From the NCBI GenBank assembly GCA_964555625.1, contig CAZKTE010000068.1, positions 1 to 7,140 on the forward strand: DNA of 7,140 nucleotides. Reading direction: 5' to 3'. Positions 1 to 6,614 of this stretch are shown one piece after another. Under the pieces are notes generated by a model. The model did not search any database. It saw nothing but the letters and a program-made list of their open reading frames with translations, and had not been told where the DNA came from. Position numbers and translations under genes: made by a program. The DNA is from CAZJKE01 sp964555625 (GTDB lineage: Bacteria > Planctomycetota > Phycisphaerae > Phycisphaerales > SM1A02). Positions within the stretch are counted from its first letter, which is position 1. Each line of letters opens with the position of its first letter.

Positions 1-307
1 CGTGGTACTGCCCGTCAAGGCCTGGTACGTCACCCGGGTCAGTCGACATCAGGTGATGATCGATGAGGCCCAGTTCCTCGATGAACGTGAACCACCGCGT
101 CGAGATCCGCGTGAGTTCGCGGCCCTTGCCGGGAACCGGGTCTGGCATCACCACGTCAAAGGCGCTGATGCGATCGCTTGCGACGATCAGCACCCCAGGA
201 AGGTCATCGCCAGTGGCGGGGACGTCGTAGATGTCGCGGACCTTTCCCTGGCGGCGCCCGGGCAGGGGCAGATCGGTCTGGTAGACGGCGTTGCTTGTCA
301 TGGTCAT
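1..307 (-). CDS. purC: Phosphoribosylaminoimidazole-succinocarboxamide (SAICAR) synthase, 5' part, cut by window edge
   Basis: PurC joins aspartate to CAIR using ATP to make SAICAR, a cytoplasmic step of de novo purine synthesis. The minus strand is open from an ATG at 307 through the left edge, giving the first 102 residues of a protein that is usually about 300 residues in the long form. Visible motifs are GKVRDIYDV at residues 21-29 (nucleotide-binding start of the fold) and a SDRISAFDVVMPDP run with PGKG at about 44-62. These mark the long, yeast Ade1-like type rather than the short E. coli type. A second in-frame ATG lies at 301. Neither start has a clear Shine-Dalgarno, but a TACAAT hexamer at 320-315 would put transcription start almost on the ATG, so a leaderless message is possible. 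The gene is divergent from the operon starting at 376. The family call is firm; the exact start is not. Confidence 0.93.
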   Translation of the reverse strand, partial: MTMTSNAVYQTDLPLPGRRQGKVRDIYDVPATGDDLPGVLIVASDRISAFDVVMPDPVPGKGRELTRISTRWFTFIEELGLIDHHLMSTDPGDVPGLDGQYH

Positions 308-314
308 GTGCTCA

Positions 315-320
315 ATTGTA
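315..320 (-). promoter_or_regulatory. Candidate -10 element for purC
   Basis: TACAAT on the minus strand matches the sigma-70 -10 consensus at 5 of 6 positions. It ends 7 bases before the ATG at 307, so transcription would begin at or within a base or two of the start codon. I see no good -35 at the expected spacing (the hexamer there is GTCGAT). The role is inferred from position and match only. Confidence 0.4.
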
Positions 321-349
321 GCGGCATCGTGTGCGCCATCGACCCGCCC

Positions 350-355
350 TACAAT
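350..355 (+). promoter_or_regulatory. Candidate -10 element for the GH10-like/mfd operon
   Basis: TACAAT on the plus strand, 20 bases before the ATG at 376. Transcription would start near 362 and leave a leader of about 14 bases. This argues against the upstream in-frame ATG at 331, which would then lie outside the message. No convincing -35 is present at 16-18 bp. The same hexamer occurs on the other strand at 320-315, so the two promoters would be divergent and share upstream DNA. Confidence 0.4.
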
Positions 356-375
356 GGCGCCGCCGGGGTCATCTC

Positions 376-1872
376 ATGCTGCGCTTTTCCATCGGAGAAC
401 ACGACTCGCTGGCCGCTTCGGCCACCAACGCCTACCTCGTCAGCCGCGACGACCAGGTCGTGCATGGCACGATCAAGGTCGAGGATGGCCACATCCAGGC
501 GGCCGCCAGCGGCCACTCGAACATAGGCCTGTGCCTCCTCCACGAGGCCGGGACGGCCGGAACCCTGATGCTGCGTACGGCGCTGCTGCCACCGCGAGGG
601 CGACCGTATCTGCTCTCCCTTGAGTTGGCCCGCTACCGCATCAAGCTCTTCCTCGACAAGAGCGAGGAGTGGAGCATGTTTGACCTCAGTAGCGAGCATC
701 CGGCCGTCGAGCAGTGGGAGGCGGCCCGGCAGGTCTTCACCCGCGCCCTGGTGACCCCCAACCCCATCGAGGCAGACACACTGGCCCACGAGGCGCTCGA
801 ACAGGCCATCGCCTCCACCGAGCGACTGGCCTTGGCCCACGCCCAGATCCTGCTGCACCGTCGCTACGGAAACCGTTCGGCGTCGAACTCGACGCTGGGC
901 GTTCGCACCGACGGGTCCCGCTACGACCAGCGGCTGCGGGACCTGGTGCAGCATGACTTCGACCTGGCCGTGATCCCGATGCGCTGGACCCAGATCGAGC
1001 CTTCGCAGGGCACCTTCGAGTGGTCAGAGGCCGACCGATGGGTGGCCTGGGCCAGCGAGCAGCAGAAGCCGGTGATCCTCGGGCCGCTCCTGGACTTCAG
1101 CCGCGCAGATGGCGTACCGGCCTGGGTCAAGGAGGCCGAGCACGACTACGCCGCGCTGCGGGAGGTCTGCTACGACCATGTGGAGCGCGTCGTCCAGCGG
1201 TATGCCGGTGTCGTCAACTTCTGGAGCCTCGGCGCTGGAATCAACCTTAACAGGCACCTGCGGCTTTCAGGCGCCGACATGGTGGACCTGGTCCGCATGG
1301 CCGCCCTGCGGATCCGAGAGACCCGCCGCGATGCGCGGGTACTCCTGGAGTTCTGCGAGCCCTTCGGCGAGTATGTCTCGTCCAATGCCGATGCGCTTGG
1401 CCCCTTCGTCTTCCTGGAGCGGATCTTCCAGGAGGGCATCCGGCTCGATGCCCTCGGGGTACGGCTGCTCATCGGAGCCGGCAGCGGGATGGCCGCTCGT
1501 GACCTCATGCAGTTGAGTTCCCTGCTCGATCGGTTTTTCCTGACCGAAATACCGCTGGTGGTCTCGGCGTTGGGCACCCCCTGCGCGACACTCGACGACC
1601 AGGCCGGGATCTGGCATGAACCATGGAACGAGGAGCAGCAGGCACAATGGGCGTCTCAGATGATGGGCATCGCCCTGAGCAAGCCCTTCGTCGACAGCGT
1701 GATCTGGGCGGAACTCTTCGACCACGAGGCCGCCGACCTGGCCATGGCCGGTCTGGTGACAGGCGCGGGCAAGCCACGACCGGCCCTGGCGCGCCTCGTC
1801 AACATGCGGCGACGACTCAAGTCCCCGCTGGGTCCGCTCAAGCTCCCCAAGCGCACGGCGGACAGCGCGTGA
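376..1872 (+). CDS. GH10 (xylanase-family) fold protein, probably without xylanase activity
   Basis: This 498-residue protein has an N-terminal region (about 1-160) followed by a barrel resembling glycoside hydrolase family 10. Barrel signs are RWTQIEPSQGTFEW from residue 203 (compare MKW..IEP..G.F.F in GH10 xylanases), FWSLGAGIN around W283 where GH10 has WDVVNE, and LTEIP with E391 where GH10 carries its nucleophile in ITEL. The acid/base glutamate position is glycine (G288). The GHTLVWH segment is replaced by LGPLLDF, and the ENEMKW glutamate and asparagine are also missing. The barrel may therefore bind sugar, or have another role, without retaining xylanase chemistry. No signal peptide is visible, so a cytoplasmic location is likely. 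I start at ATG 376, preceded by GGGGT and downstream of a candidate -10. An in-frame ATG at 331 would add 15 Arg-rich residues that do not look like protein. The stop overlaps the next gene's GTG start. I recall similar proteins in planctomycetes annotated as endo-1,4-beta-xylanase, a name the residues here do not support. Confidence 0.8.
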   Translation: MLRFSIGEHDSLAASATNAYLVSRDDQVVHGTIKVEDGHIQAAASGHSNIGLCLLHEAGTAGTLMLRTALLPPRGRPYLLSLELARYRIKLFLDKSEEWSMFDLSSEHPAVEQWEAARQVFTRALVTPNPIEADTLAHEALEQAIASTERLALAHAQILLHRRYGNRSASNSTLGVRTDGSRYDQRLRDLVQHDFDLAVIPMRWTQIEPSQGTFEWSEADRWVAWASEQQKPVILGPLLDFSRADGVPAWVKEAEHDYAALREVCYDHVERVVQRYAGVVNFWSLGAGINLNRHLRLSGADMVDLVRMAALRIRETRRDARVLLEFCEPFGEYVSSNADALGPFVFLERIFQEGIRLDALGVRLLIGAGSGMAARDLMQLSSLLDRFFLTEIPLVVSALGTPCATLDDQAGIWHEPWNEEQQAQWASQMMGIALSKPFVDSVIWAELFDHEAADLAMAGLVTGAGKPRPALARLVNMRRRLKSPLGPLKLPKRTADSA

Positions 1873-2183
1873 CGCGGCCCGGGACGACCCTGGTCATCGC
1901 GCTGCTGGCGGCGCCGCTGCTCTGGCACCCGCTGCCTGTCATCGATGACGGAGACGAGGCCTTCCTGACACCCTGGCGGATCGACCCGCGGGCGGCCTCG
2001 GTTGGCGAGCTGTCTCTTCTTCCGGGGGTCGGGCCGACGATCGCCGGGCGCATCGCCGAGGCTGCGCAGGCAGGGATGATGGAGGGTCCAGAGGACCTGG
2101 ATGCGGTCCGCGGCATCGGCCCGCTGACCCTTGATCGCATGGCACCGCTGCTGATCTGGGACGACCATGAGCCAGGGCCCTGA
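1869..2183 (+). CDS. Small ComEA-type helix-hairpin-helix protein with N-terminal hydrophobic segment
   Basis: I place the start at GTG 1869, sharing GTGA with the stop of the upstream gene; this is typical of translational coupling. The open frame continues upstream to an ATG at 1623, but that part overlaps the GH10-like gene and encodes Arg/Gly-rich shadow sequence. From the GTG the 104-residue product begins with a charged end (MTRP) and a hydrophobic stretch at about 8-19, fitting a signal peptide or short membrane anchor without an obvious cleavage motif. It then carries tandem helix-hairpin-helix elements: LPGVGPTIA at 51-59 and VRGIGPLTLDRM at 80-91, preceded by IDPRAAS at 38-44, the counterpart of the 'ININ(T/K)A' lead-in of ComEA. 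Such domains bind DNA backbone non-specifically. ComEA itself is a surface DNA receptor in competence, but this role is only inferred here. The C-terminus overlaps the mfd start by 17 bases. Confidence 0.8.
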   Translation: MTRPGTTLVIALLAAPLLWHPLPVIDDGDEAFLTPWRIDPRAASVGELSLLPGVGPTIAGRIAEAAQAGMMEGPEDLDAVRGIGPLTLDRMAPLLIWDDHEPGP

Positions 2184-5100
2184 CGCGCTGCTTGCTGCCG
2201 CTGACGCGGCCCTGCCCATGGACGCGATCCGCGGCGTTGGCGCCTGCACCGCAGGGCCGGTCCACGGATCACTGGCGACGCTCATCACCGCGCTGCTGGC
2301 AGACTCCGGGCCGGTCCTCTTGGTTACCGGCCACCTCGACGAGGCAGACGAGGCTCTGGCGATGCTCGCTGACCTCGGGCTCGACGCGGCGAGATTCGCC
2401 GCAGTCGAGGCCATGCCCGGCAAGCTTGGCCAGTCAAGTGACCTGATCGCAGAGCGGCTCGCGCTGCTCGATCGTCTCGGCAGCGACGACGCACCGACCA
2501 TCGTCGTGACGCCCATCGTGGCCCTCATGCAGTCGGTGCCAGCACCCGGGCGATTGAACGACTGCGTGCGACGGCTCTGCGGGGGCGACAGCGCGCCCAT
2601 GGGCGACCTGGTGTGCTGGCTCTCGGACGCCGGGTACCAGCGACGCGAGGCGATCGATGACAGCGGCCAGTTCGCCGTCCGCGGGGGCATCCTGGACATC
2701 GCCACTGCCGCAGGCGAGTGCGTGCGGCTCGACTACGACGGCGATCGCATCGAGTCGATCCGGGAGGTCGACCCGGTGTCCATGGGCAGCGATCGGGTCC
2801 TCGATGAGGTGGCAATCTCAACCATGGTGCCCCCGGCAGGGGAGGCGACGCTCACGGCGCACCTTGGACCGACCTGGCGGGCGGTCCTCGATGACCTCGA
2901 GGAGGTCACCGCTCAGGCCCGCAGCTACATCGACCGCGTCGCAAGCGACGAGGGCCTCGTGCATGGCCAAGACGTCATGGCCGAGCTGGTCTCCTCCCTG
3001 CGCGGCGTCCTGCAACTGATGGCCCCGCCCGCTGCGACCGTGGACATTCCGCTCCCAGTGACCGCGCTGTCGCCCTTTTCCACCGAGGCCGCCGAGGCCC
3101 TCAAGGAACTGGCCGACCTGGCCACCGACCGCCCGATGCTGCTTGCCTGCCGCACCGGCGGCGAGGCCACGCGGATGCAGGAAGTCCTGGGGAAGCGGCC
3201 TGGACTGACCATCGAGGAGCGATTCGTCCACCGCGGGTTCCTGCTGGAGGGCGGTCTGGCGGTGGTTGCGGCCCATGAGGTCCTCCACCGCTACGAGGTG
3301 CGGCGACCGCTGCGACGCGGCGGCCGGTCCCTGCGGGAGTCTCTGGCGGAGTTCGACGTCGACGACCTGGTCGTCCACCGCGAGCACGGCATCGCCCGCT
3401 ACCTGGGCCTGGGCGCACTCGATGGCCGCGACGGCGAGTACATGACGCTGCAGTTCAGCGGCAAGCGACGCCTGCACGTACCGGCGACCCACGCCCACCT
3501 CATTGATCGCTACGTGGGCAGCCCTGGAGGTCGCCCGCAGCTCTCGGCGCTGGGCGGCACGCGCTGGTCTATCCAGAAGGAGAAGGCCGCCGGGTCCGCT
3601 CGGGAGCTGGCTGCGGCGATGCTGCGGCTCCAGGCGCTGCGCGAAGCGTCTCCCGGGATCGCCTCGCCACCGGACACGCCCTGGATGGCGGAGTTCGAGG
3701 CGAGCTTCCCTTGGGATGAGACCGCCGACCAGGTCACGGCGATCGCCGCCGTCAAGAAGGACATGGAGCGGCCGCGGCCCATGGACCGCCTCATCTGCGG
3801 GGACGTTGGGTTCGGCAAGACCGAGGTCGCCATCCGCGCCGCCTTCAAGGCCGCCGAGGGTGGCAGGCAGGTCGCCGTGCTGGTGCCTACCACGGTACTC
3901 GCCGCCCAGCACGCTCTGACGTTCGCCCGGCGACTGGCCGACTACCCATTCTCGGTGGCGGCCCTGACACGCTTCCAGACCGGCAGCGAGCAGCGGGAAA
4001 TCCTGCGGCAGTTGGCCGAGGGCGGCGTCGACGTCATCATCGGCACCCACAGGCTCCTGAGCAGCGACGTGTCGTTCTCCGATCTCGGGCTGGTGGTCGT
4101 CGACGAGGAGCAGCGCTTCGGCGTCGAGCACAAGCAGCGGCTCCTTGCCCTGCGGGCTCAGGCCGACGTCCTGACCATGACCGCGACCCCCATCCCGCGG
4201 ACCCTGCACATGGCGCTGCTGGGCCTGCGGGACATCAGCTCGCTCCAGGAGGCCCCGCAGGATCGCCGGGCCATCATCACCGAGGTCACCGCCTGGGAGG
4301 ATCAGCGGATCGCCCGCGGCATCCGCCGCGAACTCGCCCGCGAGGGCCAGGTCTTCTTCGTCCACAATCGCGTCAAGGACATCGAGGACGTGGCGGCGTC
4401 CATTTCCGCCCTGGTCCCTGAGGCCCGCATCGTCGTGGGCCACGGCCAGATGGGCCCGCGAGAACTCGAGCGGGTGATGCTCACCTTCGTTGATGGCAAG
4501 GCCGATGTCCTGGTGAGTACGACCATCATCGAGTCGGGCATCGACATCCCCGCCGCCAACACGATGTTCATCGCCGACGCCGATCGCTTCGGCCTGGCGG
4601 ACCTGCACCAGCTGCGCGGACGGGTTGGCCGCTGGCGGCATCGAGCTTTCTGCACGCTGCTGCTGCCGCGGGACCGGACGGTCAATCCCGTGGCCCGTCG
4701 GCGCCTGGCGGCCATCGAGCAGTTCTCAATGCTCGGAGCTGGCTTTCGCATCGCGCTGCGTGACCTGGAGATCCGCGGCGCGGGCAATCTCCTTGGCCCC
4801 CAGCAGAGTGGCCACATCGCCGCAGTGGGCTACGAACTCTACTGCCAGTTGCTTGCCGCCGCCGTCGCCGACCTCCAGGAGGGCGGGGCGACGCAGCGGC
4901 CATCGACCACGATCGACCTGGGCGCCTGTGGCTCGATCCCCATCGCCTGGATCGCCTCGGCTACTCGGCGCCTTGGCGTCTATCGGCGCCTGGCCGCCGC
5001 CGCCAGCGAGGAGGCGCTGGAGAGCGTCGTGACCGATATCGAATCTGCGTGGGGTCCGCTGCCTGCGGCAGCGGCTGAACTGGTCACCTTTCACGCGCTG

Positions 5101-5415
5101 CGCATTGGAGCGGCGCACCTGGGCATCGACTCGATGGTGCCACATGAGGGTGATCTGGTCATCCGATGCAGCGACCCTGCGGCGGTGGAGGCTGCGCTTG
5201 GGAGTCTCGGCGGTACGATCCGGCAGGTGGGCAAGGCAGCAACCGCCGGGCTCATGGCGCTCTACCTGCGGCCCCCCCCGGAGTTGGCCAAGCCCAAGGC
5301 GCTGCTCGCTGCGCTGCGAGCCTCCATTCCGGGATCCGCGGTTCAAGAGAATCGCGCGGGCCGACCGATGAAGCGGGAGCCCGCGGGGTTCCAGCATGAG
5401 CAGCAGGACCGGTAA
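2167..5415 (+). CDS. mfd: Transcription-repair coupling factor
   Basis: Mfd is a cytoplasmic DNA translocase that pushes RNA polymerase stalled at lesions off the template and recruits UvrA for nucleotide excision repair. The 1082 residues are close to the usual 1100-1200. In order: the UvrB-like N-terminal module, including RGGILDI at 172-178; the CarD-like RNA polymerase interaction domain from about 396 (FDVDDLVVHREHGIARY) to 480; and the RecG-like translocase. The translocase has Walker A GDVGFGKTE at 545-553 (K551), motif II DEEQ at 646-649, TATPIPRT at 672-679, STTIIESGIDIP at 784-795 and QLRGRVGR ending at 822. The C-terminal TRCF domain starts near 912 (IDLGACGSIPIAWI, then VYRRLA). 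All expected ATPase motifs are intact, so the protein should be active. The ATG at 2167 overlaps the preceding gene by 17 bases and lacks a strong Shine-Dalgarno; ATG 2218 is an alternative start. The 3' end overlaps the TSCPD gene by 20 bases. A run of eight C at 5272-5279 lies near the end. Confidence 0.97.
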   Translation: MSQGPDALLAAADAALPMDAIRGVGACTAGPVHGSLATLITALLADSGPVLLVTGHLDEADEALAMLADLGLDAARFAAVEAMPGKLGQSSDLIAERLALLDRLGSDDAPTIVVTPIVALMQSVPAPGRLNDCVRRLCGGDSAPMGDLVCWLSDAGYQRREAIDDSGQFAVRGGILDIATAAGECVRLDYDGDRIESIREVDPVSMGSDRVLDEVAISTMVPPAGEATLTAHLGPTWRAVLDDLEEVTAQARSYIDRVASDEGLVHGQDVMAELVSSLRGVLQLMAPPAATVDIPLPVTALSPFSTEAAEALKELADLATDRPMLLACRTGGEATRMQEVLGKRPGLTIEERFVHRGFLLEGGLAVVAAHEVLHRYEVRRPLRRGGRSLRESLAEFDVDDLVVHREHGIARYLGLGALDGRDGEYMTLQFSGKRRLHVPATHAHLIDRYVGSPGGRPQLSALGGTRWSIQKEKAAGSARELAAAMLRLQALREASPGIASPPDTPWMAEFEASFPWDETADQVTAIAAVKKDMERPRPMDRLICGDVGFGKTEVAIRAAFKAAEGGRQVAVLVPTTVLAAQHALTFARRLADYPFSVAALTRFQTGSEQREILRQLAEGGVDVIIGTHRLLSSDVSFSDLGLVVVDEEQRFGVEHKQRLLALRAQADVLTMTATPIPRTLHMALLGLRDISSLQEAPQDRRAIITEVTAWEDQRIARGIRRELAREGQVFFVHNRVKDIEDVAASISALVPEARIVVGHGQMGPRELERVMLTFVDGKADVLVSTTIIESGIDIPAANTMFIADADRFGLADLHQLRGRVGRWRHRAFCTLLLPRDRTVNPVARRRLAAIEQFSMLGAGFRIALRDLEIRGAGNLLGPQQSGHIAAVGYELYCQLLAAAVADLQEGGATQRPSTTIDLGACGSIPIAWIASATRRLGVYRRLAAAASEEALESVVTDIESAWGPLPAAAAELVTFHALRIGAAHLGIDSMVPHEGDLVIRCSDPAAVEAALGSLGGTIRQVGKAATAGLMALYLRPPPELAKPKALLAALRASIPGSAVQENRAGRPMKREPAGFQHEQQDR

Positions 5416-5785
5416 TACCCGTCGTTCCCTTCCGCCGACACACGACTCGGTGACGCATAAGTTCTCGATCAACGACCACGAGGCCTACCTGACGATCGGT
5501 CTCTTCGAGGACGGATCCCCCGGCGAAATCTTCATCAAGATGAGCAAGGAGGGGTCCACCCTCTCCGGTCTGGTCCAGGGATTCTGCCGGGCCTTCTCCC
5601 TTGCAATCCAGTTCGGCCTGCCCCTCGAGGGCGCCATCGATCGCTTCCGCGGGACGCGATTCGATCCGCTGGGCCCCACCTCGAACCCCCAGATCCCCAC
5701 GGCCACGAGCATCCTGGACTACGTGGCGCGGTACCTGGAGCTGGAGTTCACCCAAGCACGCACGCCGGAGGCATCGGCCGCCTGA
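5396..5785 (+). CDS. Free-standing TSCPD-domain protein, related to the C-terminus of B12-dependent ribonucleotide reductase
   Basis: The 129-residue product matches the TSCPD module found at the C-terminal end of adenosylcobalamin-dependent (class II, NrdJ) ribonucleotide reductases. Key segments are SVTHKFSINDHEAYLTIGLF at 18-37, EDGSPGEIFIKMSKEGST at 38-55, GLVQGFCRAFSLAIQFGLPL at 58-77, and RFRGTRFDPLGPTSNPQIP at 83-101, ending in ILDYVARYLELEF at 106-118. In NrdJ this module sits beside the catalytic chain. Here it is alone, with only one cysteine (C64) and no CxxC pair, so it lacks the redox-active tail seen in full NrdJ. It may act in trans with a reductase encoded elsewhere, like the split NrdJa/NrdJb pairs, or have another role. 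The ATG at 5396 lies 20 bases inside the end of mfd, which suggests coupling. The short N-terminus with LPPTHDSVTHKFSI fits this start. The hairpin at 5814 follows the stop by 28 bases. Confidence 0.88.
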   Translation: MSSRTGNTRRSLPPTHDSVTHKFSINDHEAYLTIGLFEDGSPGEIFIKMSKEGSTLSGLVQGFCRAFSLAIQFGLPLEGAIDRFRGTRFDPLGPTSNPQIPTATSILDYVARYLELEFTQARTPEASAA

Positions 5786-5813
5786 CGGGCCGCTGATCCC
5801 AGCCGGATATTGA

Positions 5814-5843
5814 AGAGGGGCTCGCCAAGTGGCGAGCCCCTCT
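5814..5843. terminator. Convergent hairpin terminator between the mfd operon and rplI
   Basis: A perfect 13-bp stem, AGAGGGGCTCGCC (5814-5826) and GGCGAGCCCCTCT (5831-5843), closes an AAGT loop. It lies between two converging genes, 28 bases after the TSCPD stop and 28 bases before the rplI stop. On the plus strand it is followed by a pyrimidine tract (CTTCTCTTCTCC), a modest U-rich tail. On the minus strand the tail is TTCAATA, which is weaker. It is probably a shared terminator, more efficient for the plus-strand operon. Confidence 0.85.
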
Positions 5844-5871
5844 CTTCTCTTCTCCCCCATCGTGATTCGTA

Positions 5872-6522
5872 TCAGGCGTCGGCTGGTTCCCCGGCAGGTG
5901 CCTCCTTGGACGGTTCCTCTTCGGCGGGGGCCTCGGCTCCCTCCCTGGAGTCGCTTGTCTCCGTGACCTCCGGGGCTTCCGGGGGTGGGGCTGCCGACTT
6001 GGGCCTCATGATGAGATTGCCCTCGTTGTCAAACTCCATCTCTTCGCGGTCCTCGAGCGGGCGGTCGGACTCGACGAGGATCTCGATGTCCGCGGAGAGG
6101 TCCGTGCCGAACTGGATCGTGACCTCGTGCTCACCGACGATTCGGATGGCCTGGTGGAGTCGCACGGCCCGGGTGTCGACGGCGAAGCCGTTCTCGGCGA
6201 GTGCGTCGGAGATGTCACGCTGGGTGACGGAGCCGTAGAGGCCGCCCTGATCGTTGGCTGCACGCACCAGTGTCAGGGTGACGCCCGCAAGCGACTCGAT
6301 GATGCCAGCCTGCTGGGACTCGAGGGCCTCCTGGTCCTTGATCGCGGCGGCCCGCGCTTCCTGGAGGGAGTCGACCTTCTCCTGGGTGGGGACCTCGGCG
6401 AGGCCCATGGGCAGGAGGTAGTTGCGGGCATAGCCGGTACGCACCTTCACGATGTCGCCGACAATGCCGAGGTTGTCGATGGTGGCGGTGAGCAGAAGCT
6501 CAACGCGTCGTAGGGATGCCAT
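5872..6522 (-). CDS. rplI: 50S ribosomal protein L9 with long acidic C-terminal tail
   Basis: L9 binds 23S rRNA at the base of the L1 stalk and helps keep reading frame and mRNA position. The N-terminal domain is clear: VELLL at 7-11 and GIVGDIVKVRTGYARNYLLP at 19-38, followed by MGLA at 39-42. A charged linker helix and the C-terminal domain follow to about residue 150 (LYGSVTQRDISDAL and HEVTIQFGTDLSADIEILVE). The protein is 216 residues against about 150 usually. The excess is a tail from about 173 that is rich in Glu, Pro and Ala, looks disordered, and is compositionally unlike the basic ribosomal core. The ATG at 6522 has an AAAGGA Shine-Dalgarno 7 bases upstream. It is the second complete gene of the ssb-rplI unit, and its stop faces the convergent hairpin. 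Confidence 0.95.
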   Translation of the reverse strand: MASLRRVELLLTATIDNLGIVGDIVKVRTGYARNYLLPMGLAEVPTQEKVDSLQEARAAAIKDQEALESQQAGIIESLAGVTLTLVRAANDQGGLYGSVTQRDISDALAENGFAVDTRAVRLHQAIRIVGEHEVTIQFGTDLSADIEILVESDRPLEDREEMEFDNEGNLIMRPKSAAPPPEAPEVTETSDSREGAEAPAEEEPSKEAPAGEPADA

Positions 6523-6614
6523 GTCGCTGTCCTTTGCGTATCAAAGTTAGGAGCCGCCGGCACGACCCCAACGTGTATATGTCGCGACGGTGCCGGAGCC
6601 GCCGCGGGGTTGGG
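6523..6614 (-). other. ssb-rplI intergenic region with repeats, no rpsR
   Basis: These 92 bases hold the rplI Shine-Dalgarno and no gene; they are too short for rpsR, which usually sits here. On the plus strand there is an inverted pair CCGGCAC (6557-6563) and GTGCCGG (6590-6596) with a 26-base loop, a direct repeat GGAGCCGCCG (6550-6559 and 6595-6604), and a palindrome GTCGCGAC (6581-6588). The region could hold an attenuator or processing site, but no known element is recognisable. Confidence 0.5.

Noticed and set aside
331..375. N-terminal extension of the GH10-like protein from ATG 331
   Set aside because: The 15 residues are Arg-rich, and the start would lie upstream of the transcription start implied by the -10-like hexamer at 350-355.
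2..526. A plus-strand frame at the left edge
   Set aside because: It lies opposite purC, whose conserved motifs are clear on the minus strand, and then runs out of frame into the GH10-like gene.
1656..2705. A 349-codon minus-strand frame across the operon
   Set aside because: Its product is low-complexity Ser/Arg/Ala-rich and lies opposite three supported genes.
2818..4641. A 607-codon open frame on the minus strand inside mfd
   Set aside because: It is a long antisense frame typical of GC-rich DNA. The opposite strand carries all Mfd motifs, and the antisense product shows no recognisable domain.
6535..6580. An internal promoter for rplI on the minus strand (TTGGGG with TAACTT at 16 bp)
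   Set aside because: The -10 matches consensus at only 3 of 6 positions, and read-through from ssb is sufficient.
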